Of a stretch of 11,577 nt of DNA, positions 8,147-11,577 are shown piece by piece; position 1 is the stretch's first letter; each line of letters starts with the position of its first letter. The notes beneath the pieces were generated by a model. The model was not told the DNA's origin and made no database searches. It was given only the letters and a program-made list of their open reading frames with translations. The stretch lies in assembly GCA_011053085.1 (NCBI GenBank), contig DSBE01000396.1, forward strand, positions 1 to 11,577, given 5' to 3'. A program made the translations under genes and the position numbers. The DNA comes from Chloroflexota bacterium. Its GTDB lineage: Bacteria > Chloroflexota > Anaerolineae > Anaerolineales > Anaerolineaceae.

Positions 8147-8161
8147 GCCCGACAGCTGGTG

Positions 8162-8191
8162 TTGTAATAGTCACCACTCATTTTGTACAAT
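8162..8191 (+). promoter_or_regulatory. promoter of the WD40-like lipoprotein gene
   Basis: TTGTAA (8162-8167) and TACAAT (8186-8191) are separated by 18 nt. They match the sigma-70 -35 and -10 consensus at four and five of six positions. The start of transcription would be near 8198. The -10 overlaps the perfect 8-base palindrome TTGTACAA (8183-8190). This suggests the lipoprotein gene can be expressed separately from rpoD. Confidence 0.55.
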
Positions 8192-8208
8192 CAGACCAAC
8201 ACTAAAAA

Positions 8209-8215
8209 AGGTAGG
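8209..8215 (+). promoter_or_regulatory. ribosome-binding site that decides the lipoprotein start
   Basis: AGGTAGG sits 4 nt before the ATG at 8220. The reading frame is open back to 8079, but those 47 extra codons overlap the end of rpoD, and their product would place the signal peptide internally. The start at 8220, with this site and a signal peptide right after it, is clearly preferred. Confidence 0.7.
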
Positions 8216-8219
8216 ATCT

Positions 8220-9377
8220 ATGAAAACAGCAAACATCTTACTTAGCCTCTTGCTATCTCTCAGCCTGACCCTGTCTGGCTGCAACCTTCTTGGGCAATTA
8301 ACCCCGCAGGAACCTTCACCACAAGCGCCAACCCAGACAGAGGCTGCCACAGAGGAACTGATTCCATTGGTCACCTACACACCTACGGATGAGCCGGAAG
8401 ATACCCCAACAGAAACCCCGGTAGCCGCCACCGAAATTCCACCTGTGGTTGAGGAGGCACCAATTTCCATTGAAAACTACCAGCAATTAACGGTCGTCGA
8501 GCAGGTCCCCAGCGAGAATCCCGAAGAGATTGCCTGGGCAGATTCCCCCGATGAAACACTTTCGGTGATCGCTGAGCAGCGGATCATCAGCTATGACCAG
8601 GCTACCCTGGCAGAAATTTCATCCATTACACTGCCCGAAGAGATGATGGTTTATGGGATCAGCCCCTTCGGAAATTTCATTGCTGTTACCAACGACATGA
8701 TGACCGTGCAGATCCTGGACGCAAGCACCCTTGACCTGCACATCGTCATTGACCCGCAGACACCGATCAACCGTGTCCACTTCTCACCCGATGAAACCAG
8801 GGTGTTGATCTCCTCGATGGACGAATGGGCAGCGATTGAGGCGGACCTCGATACGGGCGCCATTCTACAGACCTATCGCGGATTTGAAACAGCAGCCCCT
8901 GTGTATGATGTCATCTACAGCCACTACACCGATGATATCGTGTGGATTGCACGCGGCACTGCCCAGGTGCAAAACCGCGCCAGTCAGGAGATGTCAGCCA
9001 TTTTCGGCCATGAAGATTGGATCAGTTCATTCTCCATTGACCCCGCGCGCCAATTTTTGGCCATTGGAACCGCCAAAACCACTGAATCTGGCTATGAACC
9101 GGGCATTCAGCTGTGGGATCTCAATAGTGGCAGCCAGGGACGCTTCATCGCAAGCACAAACCTGCCGAATTCACTCTTCTTTGCCAACGATGGCAGTGTA
9201 TTAATCGGCACTGATGGCGCTAACCTGAACGTGTGGAACCCCGGCAACGGGCAACTACTGCAGAGCTTTGGCGGGCATCTCGAATCCATCTACCGCGCAA
9301 TGCTCTCACCTGACGGCGGGTCGGTTTTGACTGTATCCTTTGACGAACAAATGATCCTGTGGCAGCTTCGCCCTTAA
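8220..9377 (+). CDS. lipoprotein with WD40-like beta-propeller repeats
   Basis: A 385-residue secreted protein anchored to the outer face of the membrane by a lipid. The signal peptide has K2, a Leu/Ser-rich hydrophobic core (6-18) and the lipobox L18-S19-G20-C21, so C21 should be lipidated and become the new N-terminus. Residues about 28-82 form a Pro/Thr/Glu/Ala-rich linker expected to span the cell-wall zone. From about residue 90 the sequence has repeated beta-rich units with propeller signatures: HFSPDETRVL, IQLWDLNSG, LNVWNPGNGQ, a GHLESIYRAMLSPDGGSVL unit and a final MILWQLRP. The later blades are the clearest WD40-like ones and the earlier ones are degenerate, so about six or seven blades are plausible but not countable with certainty. 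No catalytic motif is seen; such propellers usually serve as binding scaffolds. The partner is unknown. The gene has its own promoter and converges on the peptidase gene 3 bp away. Confidence 0.85.
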   Translation: MKTANILLSLLLSLSLTLSGCNLLGQLTPQEPSPQAPTQTEAATEELIPLVTYTPTDEPEDTPTETPVAATEIPPVVEEAPISIENYQQLTVVEQVPSENPEEIAWADSPDETLSVIAEQRIISYDQATLAEISSITLPEEMMVYGISPFGNFIAVTNDMMTVQILDASTLDLHIVIDPQTPINRVHFSPDETRVLISSMDEWAAIEADLDTGAILQTYRGFETAAPVYDVIYSHYTDDIVWIARGTAQVQNRASQEMSAIFGHEDWISSFSIDPARQFLAIGTAKTTESGYEPGIQLWDLNSGSQGRFIASTNLPNSLFFANDGSVLIGTDGANLNVWNPGNGQLLQSFGGHLESIYRAMLSPDGGSVLTVSFDEQMILWQLRP

Positions 9378-9380
9378 CCG

Positions 9381-11273
9381 TCAAATAAAAAGCACATGCT
9401 TCATCAAAAAAGCTTCAACGGTCGCTAAATAATCTTCGATGGTTTCAGCCTTGCGGAAGCCATGCCCTTCACCTTCATATACCTTGTAGATATGCGGCAC
9501 ATGATTCGCCCTTAAAGCGTGGACAATCGCATCCGACTGACTTGGTGGAACCACCTTGTCTTCATCACCCTGAAAAACCGCGATCGGGTCTTTTATGCCA
9601 TCCGCATGATAGAGCGGTGACCAGGCGCGGTATTTTTCAGCATCTTGCGGTAATGTGCCCACCAGTGTGTCGGTGTAATGCAATTCAAATTTATGGGTAT
9701 CCTGTACCAGGGTGAAAAGATCGCTGACGCCATATTTGCAAACGCCTGCCGCAAAGACACCGGGATGACGGGCGAGTGTATTCAACACCGTGTACCCACC
9801 AGCGCTGCCGCCCATGATTACCAGTTTCTTCTCATCCGCTAATTTTTGGTTTACGAGCGCTTTTACACAACCCAGCACATCCTCAACATCAACCGCCCCC
9901 CACCTGCCCAGCAGCGCGCGGCGGTAACTGCGCCCGAACCCGGTGCTGCCGCGGTAATTCAACTCCACCCAGGCGTACCCGCGTGAGGTAAAATAGGAAG
10001 CCATTTCTGGAAAACGGTTGTATTGCTGGCTGGTAGGGCCGCCATGAATCTGCACAATAGCAGGAGGCAGTCCATCACAGGCAAAATCAGGATTATTGGG
10101 CGGGTAATACAAGGCATTGATGGTCAAACCGTCATCGCCCTGCCAGGTTAGCGATTTTGGCGTTGAATAATAATTCGCTGGAATTATCTCAGGACTGGAT
10201 CGTCGAGTGGTTCTCTGTTGGTTTCCTTGCACACCCACAATGCGGTCAGGGATATGCGGGCTTGATGCGATAAACACCATCTCAGCAGTATCCGGTGACA
10301 CTGTGAGTTGGTGTAGATAACTGTATGGACTTGCTTCGATTTGCTGACGTTTACCGGTTGCGACATTAACCTGCCACAATGTACAGTTGCCATCGGTCAT
10401 AGCAATGTAACAAAGATCTTCACCATTTGGATACCATGCAATCGCATGGTTCCCCTGCGCCCAGGCTGGTTTTGTAATCACCAACCCGTCTTCACTGACA
10501 ACGGTGGTCATATCACCTGTTTTGATGTCATAGACAACCAGCGATTCCCATTCACCATCTTCGATGACAAAAGCCAGCTGGCTGCCATCGGGAGAGAAAG
10601 CGGGTTCGGCCACGGCTGTCCCCTCATCACCGGCGATAATGCGTTTTTCAATCAGGGAAGGCTGTCGGCTTTCCAAACCGCCAATCCTGCCCAATACCAG
10701 GCGTGTCCCCTCCCAGGGCATATTCGGATGGTCCCATTCGATCCAGGCAACATGCTCTCCCCCTGGCTGCCAGCAAGGCTGCATATAAAAATCTGCCCCC
10801 CGCGCCAATTTTTGCGGCCATTGCCTGCCATCACTATCAACAATCCCCAACAGATCTGTGCTGCCGTCAGAATACACGAACACAACCCATTCACCATCAG
10901 AAGAGATGGCAGGGCTGGCGGTATGGCCGAACCCTGGTGTGATTGCTCGCGGAAGCCCGTTTTTGAAATCCTTGCGGTAAAGGACGCCGTTTTTGTCACA
11001 GAAAATAGCAAAATTATGCGCAACAGAGAATTCACCGCCGCCATAACCCACAGTTCCGCGCACATTTTCATCAAACGTGATTTGCTGAGGCGCCTGGCTT
11101 TCCATCTGACGGTATAATCGCGTTACCCCAGATTCACTTTCAGCCCAAACCAGTGTGCCATCGCCAGCCCATTGCACGTCTGAAAGACGGGTTGACGCCC
11201 CCAACAGACCCGCCGAAATGGGGCTTTCCCACAAGCCATAGGGTTTGTTATTCTTTTGCTTTTGCATAGTCAA
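9381..11273 (-). CDS. S9-family (prolyl oligopeptidase/acylaminoacyl-peptidase type) serine peptidase
   Basis: A 630-residue peptidase with no signal peptide, so probably cytoplasmic, cleaving short peptides. Residues about 20-345 form an N-terminal beta-propeller with TolB/DPP-like repeats (AISSDGEWVVFVYSDGS, AFSPDGSQLAFVIEDG, TVSPDTAEMVFIA). This propeller restricts access to the active site. Residues about 370-630 form the alpha/beta-hydrolase domain: the HGGPT oxyanion segment (410-414), LNYRGSTGFG (438-447), nucleophile S490 in GGSAGG, D572 in FQGDEDKVVP and H604 in GEGHGF. The triad is complete. The length is typical of bacterial S9C-like enzymes; substrate preference cannot be read off. 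Two starts are possible: TTG at 11273, 9 nt after AAAGG (complement of 11283-11287), and ATG at 11267, 15 nt after it. Spacing slightly favours TTG. The gene follows the sixA-like gene by 23 nt and is probably co-transcribed with it. Confidence 0.93.
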   Translation of the reverse strand: MTMQKQKNNKPYGLWESPISAGLLGASTRLSDVQWAGDGTLVWAESESGVTRLYRQMESQAPQQITFDENVRGTVGYGGGEFSVAHNFAIFCDKNGVLYRKDFKNGLPRAITPGFGHTASPAISSDGEWVVFVYSDGSTDLLGIVDSDGRQWPQKLARGADFYMQPCWQPGGEHVAWIEWDHPNMPWEGTRLVLGRIGGLESRQPSLIEKRIIAGDEGTAVAEPAFSPDGSQLAFVIEDGEWESLVVYDIKTGDMTTVVSEDGLVITKPAWAQGNHAIAWYPNGEDLCYIAMTDGNCTLWQVNVATGKRQQIEASPYSYLHQLTVSPDTAEMVFIASSPHIPDRIVGVQGNQQRTTRRSSPEIIPANYYSTPKSLTWQGDDGLTINALYYPPNNPDFACDGLPPAIVQIHGGPTSQQYNRFPEMASYFTSRGYAWVELNYRGSTGFGRSYRRALLGRWGAVDVEDVLGCVKALVNQKLADEKKLVIMGGSAGGYTVLNTLARHPGVFAAGVCKYGVSDLFTLVQDTHKFELHYTDTLVGTLPQDAEKYRAWSPLYHADGIKDPIAVFQGDEDKVVPPSQSDAIVHALRANHVPHIYKVYEGEGHGFRKAETIEDYLATVEAFLMKHVLFI

Positions 11274-11282
11274 TTTCGCTTG

Positions 11283-11287
11283 CCTTT
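11283..11287 (-). promoter_or_regulatory. ribosome-binding site of the S9 peptidase gene
   Basis: On the minus strand this reads AAAGG. It stands 9 nt before a TTG codon and 15 nt before an in-frame ATG, favouring TTG as the start, though ATG remains possible. An adjacent TATAAA (complement of 11285-11290) overlaps the site and is too close to the start to be a convincing -10. Confidence 0.45.
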
Positions 11288-11296
11288 ATAAAAATG

Positions 11297-11577
11297 CTAC
11301 AACTCTCTGGGACGCCAGATTTCTCGAAGCTGCCCAATTTGTTCATCTTCATCGATGTCTTCCCAGGATTGGATCCCCAACTTGATCAAAGCAACAGAAG
11401 CTGTGGGCAGTGAATCAATTTCGCCAGTCAGCGTTTGCAAAAACGCTTCCAACGATGGATTATGACCCACAACCATCACTTTTTTATAGGAATCAGGCAG
11501 ATCCGCCAGCACATCGAAGAAGTCTTCAATTTCTGCGCCATAGAATTCATCGACAAATTCGACCAATTCTTCTTCAA
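11297..11577 (-). CDS. sixA: SixA-type phosphohistidine phosphatase (histidine phosphatase superfamily), 5' end outside the window
   Basis: Only the C-terminal part, 93 codons plus two bases, is visible; the frame stays open to the right edge, so the true start lies beyond 11577. The visible part has YGAEIEDFFDVLADLPDSYKK followed by VMVVGHNPSLEAFLQTLTG and LPTASVALIKL. VGHNP carries the second conserved histidine of the superfamily and this arrangement is typical of SixA, which removes phosphate from phosphohistidine on phosphorelay proteins. The first catalytic RHG motif would be in the missing N-terminal part and cannot be checked. Intact SixA proteins are about 160 residues, so roughly half is present. 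The TTG at 11566 could be read as a start but would leave out the catalytic N-terminus and is not the real one. The gene probably heads an operon with the S9 peptidase; no functional link is evident. Confidence 0.82.
   Translation of the reverse strand, partial: EEELVEFVDEFYGAEIEDFFDVLADLPDSYKKVMVVGHNPSLEAFLQTLTGEIDSLPTASVALIKLGIQSWEDIDEDEQIGQLREIWRPREL

Noticed and set aside
8157..8176. TGGTG / CACCA inverted repeat after rpoD as an intrinsic terminator.
   Set aside because: Only five pairs with a ten-base loop and no U-run; it also overlaps the -35 of the next gene.
8079..8219. Upstream extension of the lipoprotein reading frame to ATG 8079.
   Set aside because: It overlaps the rpoD region 4 coding sequence out of frame, has no ribosome site, and would bury the signal peptide and lipobox inside the protein.
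9395..9412. AAGCA-CA-TGCTT repeat near the peptidase stop as a bidirectional terminator.
   Set aside because: The stem is five AT-rich pairs around a two-base loop, sterically tight and too weak to call, although a T-rich run follows on the minus strand.
10341..11117. Plus-strand open frame (258 codons) opposite the S9 peptidase.
   Set aside because: Its translation is Cys/Pro/His-rich and motif-free, and it lies antisense to a peptidase with an intact fold and catalytic triad.
1..11577. Defence system, mobile element, CRISPR array, riboswitch or RNA gene.
   Set aside because: Both strands were read through. All long frames are explained by housekeeping genes, no direct-repeat array or tRNA-like fold was seen, and no gap exceeds about 103 bp.

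Overview
The window is a housekeeping segment of a bacterial chromosome, most likely from the phylum Chloroflexota and probably class Anaerolineae. This is inferred from the gene content: a fused alpha-beta glycyl-tRNA synthetase, a DnaG with an insertion in its Toprim domain, a principal sigma factor with an acidic N-terminus, a lipoprotein with a Thr/Pro/Glu-rich linker and WD40-like blades, and an S9 peptidase. No rRNA or database match supports it, so the assignment is moderate. Base composition looks even by eye, and I see no transposase, integrase, tRNA, CRISPR array or phage gene. There is no non-coding stretch over about 103 bp.

Layout on the plus strand: a CrtI/phytoene-desaturase-like FAD oxidoreductase (18-1424), whose start overlaps the stop of a reading frame entering from the left; a fused glycyl-tRNA synthetase (1515-4514); DNA primase dnaG (4588-6498); the principal sigma factor rpoD (6602-8146); and a WD40-like lipoprotein (8220-9377). 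Each of the last four follows a 73-103 bp gap holding a plausible promoter. On the minus strand, a SixA-type phosphohistidine phosphatase entering from the right edge (11297 to beyond 11577) is followed after 23 nt by an S9 prolyl-oligopeptidase-family peptidase (9381-11273). That peptidase gene converges on the lipoprotein gene with 3 bp between the stop codons.

The core glyQS-dnaG-rpoD order joins translation, replication priming and transcription initiation. It resembles the Firmicutes arrangement (glyQ-glyS-...-dnaG-sigA) more than the proteobacterial rpsU-dnaG-rpoD operon. Unlike a tight operon, each gene here seems to have its own promoter. glyQS and rpoD share an extended -10 of the form TGGTATA(A/G)T, while dnaG and the lipoprotein gene share TACAAT. 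Small inverted repeats sit on or next to several of these promoters and are the main unexplained regulatory signals.

I found no convincing new multi-gene system. The points most worth a second look are the promoter-centred palindromes, the 5'-leader hairpin of glyQS, the insertions in DnaG and RpoD, and the nearly abutting convergent 3' ends.
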